NCBI GenBank assembly: GCA_029268205.1
Contig: JAJUGK010000007.1
Location: 1-37,310 of the forward strand
Direction: 5' to 3'
Length of the DNA stretch: 37,310 bases
DNA from: Nocardioidaceae bacterium
GTDB lineage: Bacteria > Actinomycetota > Actinomycetes > Propionibacteriales > Nocardioidaceae
This document shows positions 15,717-24,646 of this stretch, piece after piece; within the stretch, counting starts at the first letter, position 1, and each line of letters starts with the position of its first letter. The notes below the pieces were generated by a model, which searched no databases, had not been told where the DNA came from, and worked only from the letters and a program-made list of their open reading frames with translations. A program made the translations under genes and the position numbers.

Positions 15717-16109
15717 ATGACCCAGGACACCGCGCAGCTCAGGGCTGTGGCGAGCTTCGCCGGACTCAGCGACGCCGACTTCGCGAAGATCGCGGCCGCC
15801 GGCGTGCAGACGACCGTGCCGGCCGACTGGGCGCTGATGTCGGAGCACACCCCGGCCGACAAGGCGTACGTCGTCCTGGAGGGGGAGCTCTCGGTGCGGC
15901 GCAACGGGACGGAGATCGCGCGGCTGGGTGCCGGTGACGTCATCGGTGAGGTCGGGATCGTCGAGCACCGGCTGCGGACGGCCTCGGTGGTGTCGGTGAC
16001 CCCGCTGCGGGTCATCCACTTCACCCGGGAGACCATCGAGCGGCTGTGCGCCGAGATCCCGGCGTTCGCCGAGGCGTTGCGCACCTCCGCGGAGTCCCGC
16101 GGCGGCTGA
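15717..16109 (+). CDS. Stand-alone cyclic-nucleotide-binding domain protein
   Basis: A 130-residue protein consisting of a single cyclic-nucleotide-binding (Crp-like) beta-roll. Residues 40-100 hold YVVLEGELSVRRNG and the phosphate-cassette region GDVIGEVGIVEHRLRTASVV. No DNA-binding helix-turn-helix follows, so it is a sensor or adaptor and not a complete Crp-type regulator. The Arg and Glu of the cassette suggest that cyclic nucleotide binding is possible but not proven. The ATG at 15717 is preceded by GAGGAG 4 nt away. It follows the channel-like gene by 104 bp. Confidence 0.82.
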   Translation: MTQDTAQLRAVASFAGLSDADFAKIAAAGVQTTVPADWALMSEHTPADKAYVVLEGELSVRRNGTEIARLGAGDVIGEVGIVEHRLRTASVVSVTPLRVIHFTRETIERLCAEIPAFAEALRTSAESRGG

Positions 16110-16157
16110 GGCACCGCGACGCTCCTCGTCCGGCGGGGGCGTGCGTACTCCGTGGGG

Positions 16158-17474
16158 TCAGGATCCCAGGACCCGGCGGAGATAGCCGTTGGTGAAGACC
16201 CGGTCGGGGTCGACCTGTTCGCGCACCGTGGCGAACTCCTCCCAGCGGGGGTACGCCGGCGCGAGGTCCGCGGCCGTGCGGGAGTGCAGCTTGCCCCAGT
16301 GCGGCCGGCCGTCGTAGGCGCGCAGCACCTCCTCGACGCCGGCGAAGTAGGCGGTGTGGTCGGCTGCACGGGGCGTGTGGAAGGCCAGGTAGGTCGAGTC
16401 GCGTCCGGAGGAGGCCGACAGCGGGATGTCGTCGGCCGGGGTCATCCGGATCTCCACCGGGAAGCCGATGCGCCAGCCCCGCCGCTCGATCAGGGACCGG
16501 ACCTCGCGCAGTACCTCGCCGCCGACCGCGCGGGGGACGGCGTACTCCATCTCGCGGAACACCACCCGCCGGGGAGCGGTGAACACCCGGTGCGGGACGT
16601 CGGAGTAGGTGCGCGCCGAGAGCTGGGAGGCGGCGAACCGGTTGAGGGCGGGCACCAGTCGGGGCACCCGGGCGCCGACGGCGGTCAGCGCACCGAACGC
16701 GCCGTTGGCCATCAGCTCGTCCTCGAGCAGCTCGCGCCACCGGGGGAGCGGAGATCGCTCCGCGACGTCGGCGGCGAGCCGGTTGTTGCGCTTGAGCTGC
16801 ACGCGGTCCGTGCCGGGGAACCAGTAGCCGTCGACGTGGTGGTTCTCCGCCGCCAGTCGGTCGAGCGAGTCCAGTGCCTCGTCCCAGCCCACGACCTCCT
16901 CGTGCGCCTCGAGCACGAAGACCGGCTCGACCCGCAGCGTGACCGCGGTGATGATCCCCAGCGCACCCAGGCCGAGGCGCGCACTCGCGAGCACCTCGGG
17001 GTGCTGCTCCGGGGTGCAGCGCAGCAGTTCGCCCGTGCCGGTGACCAGCTCCAGCCCGACGACCTGGGCCGACAGCGATGACCAGATCCCGCCGGTGCCG
17101 TGGGTGCCGGTCGAGATCGCACCGGCGATCGTCTGGGCGTCGATGTCGCCCATGTTGTGCAGCGAGAGCCCGGCGGCGGTGAGCGCGGCGTTGAGGTCCC
17201 GCAACCGGGTCCCGGCCAGTGCCGTGACCGTGTGGGCGTCCCGGTCGATCGCGACGATCCCGCTCAACGCGGCGGGATCCAGCATCACGTCGTCGGCGAG
17301 GGCGACGTCGGTGAAGCTGTGGCCCGACCCCACCATCTTGATCCGCCGACCCGCGGTGATGGCCTCCCGGACCGCATGCACGACGTCCGCGGGCGTCGCC
17401 GGGGCGTGGACCGTGGTGGGCACGATCTCGACCAGACCGGACCAGCTTCGCCAGCGACGGGTGGGACCGAGCAT
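16158..17474 (-). CDS. FAD-linked aldonolactone oxidase (D-arabinono-1,4-lactone oxidase type)
   Basis: A 438-residue vanillyl-alcohol-oxidase-family flavoenzyme. The N-terminal FAD domain carries VGSGHSFTD; His52 is the position that holds FAD covalently in this family. TGTHGTG follows near residue 120, and the C-terminal lactone-oxidase domain has the conserved HWGKLH. Relatives oxidise sugar lactones (L-gulono-, D-arabinono-, xylitol or alditol) with oxygen or another acceptor; the substrate is not clear here. The ATG at 17474 shares its A with the TGA of the MFS gene (TGATG), so transporter and oxidase should be made together. The 847-codon frame running upstream is a shadow of that gene. 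Confidence 0.85.
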   Translation of the reverse strand: MLGPTRRWRSWSGLVEIVPTTVHAPATPADVVHAVREAITAGRRIKMVGSGHSFTDVALADDVMLDPAALSGIVAIDRDAHTVTALAGTRLRDLNAALTAAGLSLHNMGDIDAQTIAGAISTGTHGTGGIWSSLSAQVVGLELVTGTGELLRCTPEQHPEVLASARLGLGALGIITAVTLRVEPVFVLEAHEEVVGWDEALDSLDRLAAENHHVDGYWFPGTDRVQLKRNNRLAADVAERSPLPRWRELLEDELMANGAFGALTAVGARVPRLVPALNRFAASQLSARTYSDVPHRVFTAPRRVVFREMEYAVPRAVGGEVLREVRSLIERRGWRIGFPVEIRMTPADDIPLSASSGRDSTYLAFHTPRAADHTAYFAGVEEVLRAYDGRPHWGKLHSRTAADLAPAYPRWEEFATVREQVDPDRVFTNGYLRRVLGS

Positions 17475-18691
17475 CAGGTGGTGACCTCCGTGGTGGGGAC
17501 TGGAGCGGGGCGGGAGCCCGACGCCGAGGGCACCACCCAGGTGAGCAAGGCTCCCACGACTCCGGCGGCCCAGACGACGAAATAGCTCGCGGACGCGCCG
17601 TGGCGGTCGACGACCGTGCCGACGAGCGCAGCGGCGGGCGCGATCCCGACGGCCATGCCGGCGTGCACCACGGCCAGCCCCTCGGTCAGACGCGCGGCCG
17701 GCACCTGCTCGGCGACCAGCGCGGTCATGCTGATCAGCGTCGGCGAGATGGCGAAGCCCGCGAGCAGGAGGACGGGCGCGAGGACGGTCAGCGAACCGAT
17801 GAACGGCAGCACCACCAGCGATACCGCGAGGAGCGCCGCGGCGACTCGGAACCGGACCAGGCTGCCCGACCGCCAGCTGATCGCGCCGTACGCGACCCCG
17901 GCCAGCAACGAACCGGTGGCATAGATCCCCAGCAGTGGGCCGGCCCAGACCGGCTTGCCCTGCTCCTCCGCGAAGGCGACGGTGGCGACCTCGGCGCCGC
18001 CGAACACGCCGCCGAGCATCGCCGAGCAGCCGACGAGCACTGTGAGGAGCGCCCACGGCATGGGTGCCCGCGGCTCGCCGCCGCGGTGGGACGGTCGGGT
18101 GGGCGGCTCGGTCCGGCGCTGTGCCGCGAGGGCCAGGCCGCCGAGCAGACCGCAGGTGGCCGCGGTCACGAGACCCGCGGCGGGGTGGACGCTGGTCGCG
18201 AGGACGGTGACGATGATCGGACCGGTGATGAAGACCATCTCGTCCATCACCGCCTCGTAGGAGAAGGCCGTGTGCAGCTTCGGGTCCGAGCCCAGCAGGT
18301 GCACCCAGCGGGCGCGCACGCACGAGCCGATCTGGGGCATCGTCGCCCCGGACAGGACGGCCAGCAGGTGGGGCACGGGTGCACCGAACCCCTCCTGCAC
18401 GGCCCAGATGGTGCCGCCGAGGCTCGCGGCGGAGACGGTGACCATCACCGGCAGCACCCGGCCCTGGCCGAAGCGGTCGATGAGCCGACCGCTGAGGATC
18501 GCCAGCGCCGCGTTGCCCAGGACGTACGCCGCGGACACGACCCCCGCCGAGCCGTACGACCCGGTCGCGTCCTCCACCAGGAGCACCAGGCCGAGGCTGA
18601 TCATCGAGATCGGGAGTCGTCCGATCAGGCCGGCCAGGGAGAACGGGAGTGCGCCGGGGCGACTCAGCACGGCGCGGTAGGAGGCGAGCAT
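17474..18691 (-). CDS. MFS transporter
   Basis: A 405-residue major facilitator protein with about twelve hydrophobic segments and a central loop rich in Arg/Pro ([17 protein letters not shown]). Motif-A-like [14 protein letters not shown] lies after the second helix. The substrate cannot be read from sequence. Coupling to the lactone oxidase (TGATG) hints at a sugar acid, lactone or polyol, or at export of a product. The start ATG at 18691 begins [19 protein letters not shown] lies 8 nt upstream. It is divergent from the ferrochelatase gene across 75 bp. The frame stretching to 21253 is a shadow through three other genes. Confidence 0.82.
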   Translation of the reverse strand: MLASYRAVLSRPGALPFSLAGLIGRLPISMISLGLVLLVEDATGSYGSAGVVSAAYVLGNAALAILSGRLIDRFGQGRVLPVMVTVSAASLGGTIWAVQEGFGAPVPHLLAVLSGATMPQIGSCVRARWVHLLGSDPKLHTAFSYEAVMDEMVFITGPIIVTVLATSVHPAAGLVTAATCGLLGGLALAAQRRTEPPTRPSHRGGEPRAPMPWALLTVLVGCSAMLGGVFGGAEVATVAFAEEQGKPVWAGPLLGIYATGSLLAGVAYGAISWRSGSLVRFRVAAALLAVSLVVLPFIGSLTVLAPVLLLAGFAISPTLISMTALVAEQVPAARLTEGLAVVHAGMAVGIAPAAALVGTVVDRHGASASYFVVWAAGVVGALLTWVVPSASGSRPAPVPTTEVTT

Positions 18692-18699
18692 CGCCGCAC

Positions 18700-18705
18700 A
18701 TCGTA
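18700..18705 (-). promoter_or_regulatory. -10-like hexamer, MFS gene
   Basis: TACGAT lies 8 nt before the ATG, slightly farther than at the other genes in this window. Confidence 0.4.
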
Positions 18706-18754
18706 CGGCGCCCAGGGGGTGCCGAGCGCCGTCCGGACGCTGGTCCGACCTCCC

Positions 18755-18760
18755 TACGAT
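18755..18760 (+). promoter_or_regulatory. -10-like hexamer, ferrochelatase
   Basis: TACGAT lies 6 nt before the ATG at 18767. Confidence 0.5.
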
Positions 18761-18766
18761 GGCGGC

Positions 18767-19897
18767 ATGACTGCCACCCCCTGGGCGCCCTACGACGCGC
18801 TGCTGCTGGTGTCCTTCGGCGGACCCGAGAAGCCCGAGGACGTGGTGCCGTTCCTGCAGAACGTCACCTCCGGCAAGAACATCCCGGTCGAACGGCTCGA
18901 GGAGGTCGGGGAGCACTACTACGGCTTCGGTGGCAGGAGCCCGATCAACGACCAGAACCGCGCACTGATCGCCGCGGTCGAGCAGGACTTCGCCGCGCAC
19001 GGCATCGACCTGCCGGTCTACTGGGGCAACCGCAACTGGGACCCCTACCTCACCGACACCCTGCGGCGCATGGCCCACGACGGCGTGCGGCGCGTCGCGT
19101 GCTGGGTGACCAGCGCCTACTCCTCGTACTCCGGGTGTCGGCAGTACCGCGAGAACTTCGCCGATTCCGTGGCCGCCCTCGCGGCCGAGGGCGTCGAGGC
19201 GCCGCACCTGGACCGGTTGCGGCACTACTTCAACCACCCCGGCTTCGTCGAGGCGAACCTCGACGCCACCGCCGACGCGCTGCGCACCCTCGAGGAGCGG
19301 ACCGGCGCGGACGCCGCGGCGGCGGCCCGGCTCGTCTTCGTCACCCACTCGATCCCCGACGCCATGGAGGACGCGAGCGGGGCCTCGCCGGCCGAGGGGC
19401 TCCCGGGCGGTGCCTACACGCGCCAGCACCGGGATCTGGCTGCGATCATCGTGGCCGGGATCGCCGAGCGCACCGGCCGTACGCACGACCACGACCTGGT
19501 CTTCTGCTCCCGCTCGGGCCCCCCGCAGGTGCCGTGGCTCGAGCCCGACGTCAACGACCACCTCGCCGCCCTGGCCGGAGACGGTGTGCCGGCGGTCGTG
19601 CTGATCCCGATCGGGTTCGTCTCCGACCACATGGAGGTCATCTACGACCTCGACACCGAGGCCGCCGCCACCGCGGAGGGACTCGGTCTGCCGTTCGTGA
19701 GGGCGGCGACCGCCGGCACGCACCCCGCGTTCGTCCGGGTGGCCCGCGAACTGCTGCTCGAGCGGGCCGCCGCCGAGCGGGGCGAGGCGCCCGTACGCCC
19801 CGCGGTCGGCGACCTCTCGGCCTCGTGGGATGTCTGCCCGCCGCAGTGCTGTGCCAACCAGCGCGGCCCGCGACCGGCGCTGTGCGGGCGTGACTGA
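18767..19897 (+). CDS. hemH: Ferrochelatase (coproporphyrin III type)
   Basis: A 376-residue ferrochelatase. [20 protein letters not shown] at the start, the metal-site region VTHSIPDAM and the later [16 protein letters not shown] are typical. SGCRQY and the C-terminal [13 protein letters not shown]...LCG supply the cysteines that hold a 2Fe-2S cluster in actinobacterial enzymes. In actinobacteria this protein is expected to insert iron into coproporphyrin III (CpfC), followed by a separate decarboxylase that is not in this window. The ATG at 18767 lacks a Shine-Dalgarno sequence but has TACGAT 6 nt upstream. It is followed after 12 bp by an inositol-phosphatase family gene. Confidence 0.93.
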   Translation: MTATPWAPYDALLLVSFGGPEKPEDVVPFLQNVTSGKNIPVERLEEVGEHYYGFGGRSPINDQNRALIAAVEQDFAAHGIDLPVYWGNRNWDPYLTDTLRRMAHDGVRRVACWVTSAYSSYSGCRQYRENFADSVAALAAEGVEAPHLDRLRHYFNHPGFVEANLDATADALRTLEERTGADAAAAARLVFVTHSIPDAMEDASGASPAEGLPGGAYTRQHRDLAAIIVAGIAERTGRTHDHDLVFCSRSGPPQVPWLEPDVNDHLAALAGDGVPAVVLIPIGFVSDHMEVIYDLDTEAAATAEGLGLPFVRAATAGTHPAFVRVARELLLERAAAERGEAPVRPAVGDLSASWDVCPPQCCANQRGPRPALCGRD

Positions 19898-19918
19898 GGC
19901 TGTGCGGGCGTGACGGAG
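19879..19918. repeat. 20-bp tandem duplication between hemH stop and the next start
   Basis: Two 20-bp copies (19879-19898 and 19899-19918) begin GCTGTGCGGGCGTGAC and differ at one base (T at 19895, G at 19915). The first holds the hemH stop codon and the second provides the GTG start of the next gene. Confidence 0.9.
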
Positions 19919-20734
19919 ACCGTTGCGCCGGATGCCGGCGTACTCAGGGACCTCGCCCGCGACGTCGCGCTCGAGGCCGCCGCGCTGGCGGCACGGATGC
20001 GGACTGAGGGCATCGGGGTGGCCGCGACGAAGAGCTCGGCCACCGACGTCGTGACCGAGGCCGACCGGGCCGTCGAGGAGCTGATCCGTGCACGGTTGCG
20101 GTCGGCCCGGCCCGAGGACGGGTTCCTCGGCGAGGAGAGCGGCGGAGCGGGGGAGCGCGGCACCGGCGTCACCTGGGTCGTCGACCCGATCGACGGCACG
20201 GTCAACTTCCTCTACGGCATCCCCGCGTACGCCGTGAGCATCGCCGCCGAGGTCGAGGGTCGGGTGCAGGCGGGTGTGGTCGTCGACATCGCCACCTCCG
20301 AGATCTGGTCGGCGGTACGCGGCGAGGGCTCCTTCCGGGGGGACCAGCGGCTCCGGATCCGCGACAGCGGGCCGCTGGGCCACTGGCTCGTGCGCACCGG
20401 CTTCGGGTACGCCGCCGATCTCCGCGCCGCGCAGGCCGTCGCGGTCACGCGGATGCTCCCGCAAGTGCGCGACATCCGCCGCATCGGCTCGTGCGCCCTC
20501 GACCTGTGCGCGATCGCTGCCGGCGAGTCCGATGCCTACGTCGAGGAGGGCGTCCACGACTGGGACCACGCCGCCGCCGGGCTCATCGCCGAGGAGGCCG
20601 GCGCGGCCTGCGAGGTGCTGCGCGGGGCATCCGGCGGCGACCTGCTCCTGGTGGCCCCGGCCGATCGGTTCGCCGAGTTCCGGACGCTGGTCCTCGACTG
20701 CGGATTCGCGGATCGGACGGAGCAGCAGGTCTAG
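19910..20734 (+). CDS. Inositol monophosphatase family protein
   Basis: A 274-residue metal-dependent phosphatase of the IMPase/SuhB fold. The metal ligands are visible: GEES near residue 74, the diagnostic DPIDGTVNF near 92-100, and HDWDHAAAGLIAEEAG in the C-terminal half. Possible substrates are inositol phosphate, histidinol phosphate or related sugar phosphates. The start is GTG at 19910, inside the second copy of a 20-bp duplication. It probably shares the hemH transcript. Its TAG stop overlaps the stop of the convergent gene in the shared tetranucleotide CTAG. Confidence 0.88.
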   Translation: MTETVAPDAGVLRDLARDVALEAAALAARMRTEGIGVAATKSSATDVVTEADRAVEELIRARLRSARPEDGFLGEESGGAGERGTGVTWVVDPIDGTVNFLYGIPAYAVSIAAEVEGRVQAGVVVDIATSEIWSAVRGEGSFRGDQRLRIRDSGPLGHWLVRTGFGYAADLRAAQAVAVTRMLPQVRDIRRIGSCALDLCAIAAGESDAYVEEGVHDWDHAAAGLIAEEAGAACEVLRGASGGDLLLVAPADRFAEFRTLVLDCGFADRTEQQV

Positions 20735-21246
20735 TCGTCGGGCTTGTGCTCGAGCAGGTGCAGCAGGGGCACGCCGATCTTGCGCTTGGCCCGCGAGGTC
20801 CAGTCGAGGTGGAAGAACTCCGCGACCAGGTGCGGGCGGGTCAGCACGATCGCCTCGCGCGCGTCGACCCGCTGGACCGTGGTGGCCAGCGCGTCCACGG
20901 GGTCGATGCTGACCAGCTCGCCGTGCACCTCGAAGGACCCGGCGTGGTCCGCGCCGGCGGTCCGGAGACGGTCGAGGGTGGTGGCCAGCGCCGCCCGGCT
21001 CTCGGCGAGCAGCTCGGCCTGCAGGCGTTCGAGGTCGTCGTCGGGCAGGACCAGCCCCGGGACCGTGACGACCTCGCCGGCCGCCAACGAGCCCAACGAG
21101 GCCTCGATCCGGGTCGCGGCGTCCTCGACCGGCATCAGCACGTGGTAGGTCAACGGCTCGTCGAGCTCCGCATGCAGCGCTCGGACCTGGGCCGCGTCCG
21201 GGGGCGTGAGCGGCTTCTCGACGAGCAGGACGACGGTGTAGGTCAT
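20731..21246 (-). CDS. Conserved-looking protein of unknown function, partner of LigC
   Basis: A 171-residue soluble protein with no signal or membrane segment. It starts MTYTVVLLVEKPLTPPDAAQ, resembling a small alpha/beta domain, and has an acidic, Leu/Ala-rich middle (DDLERLQAELLAESRAALA) that should form a helix or short coiled coil. A basic SRAKRKIG and an EHKPDD tail close it. I do not recognise the family; a universal-stress-type fold is conceivable but unproven. GGAGGTGG lies 5 nt before the ATG at 21246, and the gene follows ligC by 29 bp, so the two are probably one transcript. It ends tail to tail with the inositol-phosphatase gene. Confidence 0.7.
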   Translation of the reverse strand: MTYTVVLLVEKPLTPPDAAQVRALHAELDEPLTYHVLMPVEDAATRIEASLGSLAAGEVVTVPGLVLPDDDLERLQAELLAESRAALATTLDRLRTAGADHAGSFEVHGELVSIDPVDALATTVQRVDAREAIVLTRPHLVAEFFHLDWTSRAKRKIGVPLLHLLEHKPDD

Positions 21247-21275
21247 GGGCCACCTCCGTGCCGGGTGCCCCGAGG

Positions 21276-22385
21276 TTACCCCCGGCCGCGGCTGGCGCCC
21301 AGCACCTCCGCGAGGTCGTAGTTCACCGGCTCCTCCAGCTGGTCGTAGCCGCACGACTCGGGATCGCGGTCGGGCCGCCAGCGCTTGAACTGCGCGGTGT
21401 GCCGGAAGCGCGTGCCCTCCATGTGGTCGTACCCGACCTCGAGCACCCGTTCGGGACGCAGCGGTACGAACGACAGGTCCTTGCCCGCGCTCCAGCGCGA
21501 CTGGGTGCCCGGGATGCGCGAGGGGTTGGCGATCATCTGGTCGGCCCACTCCGCCCACGGGTGGTCCTCCACCCCGGTCTCGAGCTCCCGCAGCTCCTCC
21601 AGCAGCTCCGCGCGTCGCTTGGCGGTGAACGACGCAGCGACCCCGACGTGCTGGAGCTCCCCGTCGGCGTACAACCCCAGCAGCAACGAGCCGAGCAACG
21701 GCTTCTGTGGCGTCGAGGTCTTGTGCAGCCGGTAGCCGGCGACCACCACGTCGGCGGTGCGCTCGTGCTTGACCTTGATCATCGCCCGGGCTCCCGGCTG
21801 GTAGGCGGCCCCCAACGGCTTGGCGATCACCCCGTCGAGCCCGGCCCCCTCGAACTGGTCGAGCCAGGTCTGGGCCAGGTCGCGGTCGGTCGTCGTGCGG
21901 GTGAGGTATGTCGGTCCGCGGCCGCCGACGAGGTGGCCGAGCGCCTCCTCGAGCCGAGCGCGCCGCTCGGCGAACGGGAGCCGGGTGAGGTCCTCGTCGT
22001 CGAGGGCGAGCAGGTCGAAGGCGACGTACCCGGCCGGGGTCTCCTCGGCGAGCTTGGCGATCCGCGAGGCGGCCGGGTGGATGCGCTCCTGGAGCACCTC
22101 GAACTGCAGCCGCTCGCCGATCGCGACGAACAGCTCGCCGTCGAGCACGCACCGCTCGGGCAGCTGCTCCTTGAACGCCGCGACCATCTCCGGGAAGTAG
22201 CGCGTCAGGGGCTTGGTGTTGCGGCTGGCCAGCTCCACCTCGTCGCCGTCGCGGAACACCACGCACCGGAACCCGTCCCACTTGGGCTCGAACGACAGGC
22301 CGTCGTCGAACCTCGCCGGGTCGGGGATCGCCTTCATCGACTTGGCGAGCATCGGCTGGACCGGGGGCATGACGGGCAGCTGCAT
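21276..22385 (-). CDS. ligC: ATP-dependent DNA ligase, LigC type
   Basis: A 369-residue ATP-dependent DNA ligase. The adenylation lysine is Lys35 in EPKWDGFR; further nucleotidyltransferase motifs are DGELFV, YVAFDLLALD, GLDGVIAKPLG and IKVKHERTAD, followed by an OB-fold domain. The length and absence of polymerase or nuclease domains fit LigC, the accessory ligase of mycobacteria and relatives implicated in base-excision and end-joining repair. The start MQLPVMPPVQP at 22385 is preferred over a 26-residue extension; CATAGT lies 6 nt upstream. No Ku gene lies in the window. It is transcribed with the 171-residue protein gene. Confidence 0.88.
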   Translation of the reverse strand: MQLPVMPPVQPMLAKSMKAIPDPARFDDGLSFEPKWDGFRCVVFRDGDEVELASRNTKPLTRYFPEMVAAFKEQLPERCVLDGELFVAIGERLQFEVLQERIHPAASRIAKLAEETPAGYVAFDLLALDDEDLTRLPFAERRARLEEALGHLVGGRGPTYLTRTTTDRDLAQTWLDQFEGAGLDGVIAKPLGAAYQPGARAMIKVKHERTADVVVAGYRLHKTSTPQKPLLGSLLLGLYADGELQHVGVAASFTAKRRAELLEELRELETGVEDHPWAEWADQMIANPSRIPGTQSRWSAGKDLSFVPLRPERVLEVGYDHMEGTRFRHTAQFKRWRPDRDPESCGYDQLEEPVNYDLAEVLGASRGRG

Positions 22386-22391
22386 GGACTC

Positions 22392-22397
22392 ACTATG
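22392..22397 (-). promoter_or_regulatory. -10-like hexamer, ligC
   Basis: CATAGT ends 6 nt before the ATG; there is no ribosome-binding site. Confidence 0.45.
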
Positions 22398-22486
22398 CCG
22401 CGTGTGCCGACCGCGGCTCGCAGAGCGGCCGGACCCGGGCGGGTTGTGGTAGGGATGGTCCACCGTGTGACCGAGCCTGGGGGTGG

Positions 22487-23848
22487 GTGTTGCGACGTCG
22501 GATGGTGGCGCCGGTCCTCTTCGTGGCGATGCTGCTGGTCGCAGCGCCGACCCTGGTACCGCTCGAGCGCGCCGAGGCCGCCACGGGCCCCAAGGTCTGC
22601 ACCCTGCCGGCGGCGTCGGGCTCGTTCGGCAGGGCAGCTCCCGCCCGGCAGAACCTCGATGCCCGGCGGTTGCGCGCTGCGGTCGACATGCTCAGCACCC
22701 GGGTCCGTCTCTCGGTGAAGGTCTTCCGGCACAAGTGCCTGGTCGCCTCCAGTCGGATCGAGCCGGTGACCGCGAGCGTGCCCAACAACGCCTGGAGCGT
22801 CACCAAGTCGGTCACGTCCCTGCTGACGGGGATCGCGGTGGCGGACGGCAAGCTCCGGCTCAGCGACCCGATCGGCCGCCACCTGCCCCGCGGTCCCGGC
22901 TGGGGCGATGCGGAACACCGCGCCATCACGGTGCGTCAGCTGCTGACCCAGACCAGCGGTGCTCGGCAAGCGATCCTGGCCGAGGCGGCGAGCCTGGCGG
23001 TCGACCCGAACCTCGCCCGGCAGGCACTGGCCCAGCCGCTGGAGCATCGGCCCGGGACGACGTTCCAGTACGGCCAGCTCGGGCCGGCGCTGCTGGCCTT
23101 CGTCGTGCAACGCGCCGTGGGTCAGGACCTGGTCGAGTACGCCCAGCGGCGGCTCTTCACGCCGATCGGGATCCGACGCGGGAGCTACTTCTGGCTGCGG
23201 GACCGGTCGGGCCTGGCCTACGGCTACAGCAACCTCTTCCTGACCCCCGACCAGCTCGCCCGCCTGGGCCTGCTGATGAGCAACCGGGGGCGCTGGCGGG
23301 GCAAGCAGGTCGTGCCCGCCGCGTACGTCCGGCGGGTCGGTCGACCCAGCCGCGCCAACGGCTGCTATGGCCTGCTCTTCTGGACCAACCGGGGCAAGCC
23401 GTGCACCGGCGCCGACATCCCCGGCGCACACACCGTGAAGCGGCGCGCCGTCCCCTCCGCACCGGTCGACGCCTACCAGATGAACGGCACCGGCGGTCAG
23501 ATCGTGATGATGATCCCGAGCCTGGACATGACGGTGGTGACCACGGGCTATTTCGGGAGCCTGGCGCTCGACCCGTCGGTGCTCCTGGGCGCCGTGCCCG
23601 ACGAGATGCAGTGGACCTTCTTCCGGATGCTCATGTCGGCGGTCGAGGACGTCGACGTGCCCGATCCGGGCCCCTACCGCGGCGATCCGATCTCGCTCGA
23701 CCTCAACCCCATGAACTTCCTCGACCCGCGGGTCCTGCTGACCAACCTGGTGACGAACCCGCACTGCAACATCGTGTTCTGCGACGGCACCGTTCCCCTC
23801 CGCGGGCTGCTGCAGAACCTGCAGGCGCTGCCGGGCCTCCTGCCGTAG
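22487..23848 (+). CDS. Secreted serine hydrolase, beta-lactamase/penicillin-binding-protein fold
   Basis: A 453-residue exported protein. A basic start (MLRRRM) and hydrophobic segment end at about residue 31 (ERAEAA), a likely signal-peptidase site. The catalytic SxxK is Ser104-Val-Thr-Lys107 in NAWSVTKSV. LRLSDPIGRHLP and VRQLLTQTSG are standard class C beta-lactamase-family segments; FQYGQLG is the likely Tyr motif, with Gln where Asn is more usual. Relatives are esterases, D-aminopeptidases or peptidoglycan peptidases; the substrate is unknown. The start is GTG 22487, with ATG 22502 an alternative. Cys residues near the C-terminus (HCNIVFCDG) could form a disulfide. Confidence 0.82.
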   Translation: MLRRRMVAPVLFVAMLLVAAPTLVPLERAEAATGPKVCTLPAASGSFGRAAPARQNLDARRLRAAVDMLSTRVRLSVKVFRHKCLVASSRIEPVTASVPNNAWSVTKSVTSLLTGIAVADGKLRLSDPIGRHLPRGPGWGDAEHRAITVRQLLTQTSGARQAILAEAASLAVDPNLARQALAQPLEHRPGTTFQYGQLGPALLAFVVQRAVGQDLVEYAQRRLFTPIGIRRGSYFWLRDRSGLAYGYSNLFLTPDQLARLGLLMSNRGRWRGKQVVPAAYVRRVGRPSRANGCYGLLFWTNRGKPCTGADIPGAHTVKRRAVPSAPVDAYQMNGTGGQIVMMIPSLDMTVVTTGYFGSLALDPSVLLGAVPDEMQWTFFRMLMSAVEDVDVPDPGPYRGDPISLDLNPMNFLDPRVLLTNLVTNPHCNIVFCDGTVPLRGLLQNLQALPGLLP

Positions 23849-23865
23849 CTGCCCGGATCGCGGGC

Positions 23866-23871
23866 TAGGTT
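23866..23871 (+). promoter_or_regulatory. -10-like hexamer, HipA-like kinase gene
   Basis: TAGGTT lies 7 nt before the ATG at 23879, in the 30-bp gap after the hydrolase gene, suggesting separate transcription. Confidence 0.45.
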
Positions 23872-23878
23872 GAGGGGC

Positions 23879-24646
23879 ATGTCAGCGCTGCGCGAGGTGG
23901 TCGCCACCCGCTACGTCACCCCGCTGCGGGAGGGCGGTTCGCTGCCCGGCATCGTCGAGGGCGACGACCTCGGCACCTACGTGTGCAAGTTCCGCGGGGC
24001 GGGGCAGGGGCCGCGGGTCCTGGTCGCGGAGGTGATCGTCTCGGGGCTGGCCCGCCGCTTGGAGATCCCCACCCCCGAGCTGGTGCGGATCCGGCTCGAC
24101 GAGCCGATCGCCCGCTACGAGGCCGACGAGGAGGTGCAGGACCTGCTGCACGCGAGCCTCGGCGACAACCTCGGCGTGGACTTCCTGCCCGGATCGTTCG
24201 GCTTCGACGCCTCGTGCGAGCCCGACCCCGAGGTCGCCGGCCGCGTGCTGTGGCTCGACGGTCTGGTCGCCAACGTCGACCGCTCCTGGCGCAACCCCAA
24301 CCTGCTGATCTGGCACGGGGACCTGTGGGCGATCGACCACGGTGCGTGCCTGTACTTCCACCACGCCTGGGCCGGGGGACCCCCCTCGGTCTCCGGTGCC
24401 GCCGACCGTTTCGCCGCCCAGCCCTACGACACCAGCGACCACGTGCTCGCGGCGTACGCCGACAAGGTCGCCGCCGTCGACGCCGGTTGCCGCGAGGCGC
24501 TCGGGGGCACGACGCTCGAGGAGGTCGTGGCCGAGGTGCCGGACGTGTGGCTGGGCGACGACCCGGCGGTGGACCGGGCGGCGTACGTCGCCTTCCTCCG
24601 CGCCCGGCTCGGCGGCGACCAGTGGGTGCCGGGGGAGCGCGCGTGA
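23879..24646 (+). CDS. HipA-like kinase family protein
   Basis: A 255-residue protein resembling the HipA-like kinase fold (formerly misnamed in many genomes). Expected kinase residues are visible: Lys37 in YVCKFRG, a Glu in VLVAEVIVSGLARRL, the catalytic loop NVDRSWRNPN with Asp134 and Asn139, and Asp153 in AIDHGAC at the DFG position. HipA toxins phosphorylate glutamyl-tRNA synthetase; whether this shorter form does is unknown. No HipB-type antitoxin is adjacent. Instead the stop overlaps the start of a DUF3037 gene (GTGA), so the two proteins are coupled and probably work together. Confidence 0.78.
   Translation: MSALREVVATRYVTPLREGGSLPGIVEGDDLGTYVCKFRGAGQGPRVLVAEVIVSGLARRLEIPTPELVRIRLDEPIARYEADEEVQDLLHASLGDNLGVDFLPGSFGFDASCEPDPEVAGRVLWLDGLVANVDRSWRNPNLLIWHGDLWAIDHGACLYFHHAWAGGPPSVSGAADRFAAQPYDTSDHVLAAYADKVAAVDAGCREALGGTTLEEVVAEVPDVWLGDDPAVDRAAYVAFLRARLGGDQWVPGERA

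Noticed and set aside
17474-21253. 1259-codon minus-strand frame
   Set aside because: Only its last 405 codons form a protein (MFS). The rest runs antisense to hemH and the inositol-phosphatase gene and through the 171-residue protein gene in the wrong frame.
22386-22463. 26-residue N-terminal extension of LigC
   Set aside because: The ligase fold begins at MQLPVMPPVQP, and a -10-like hexamer immediately precedes that start.
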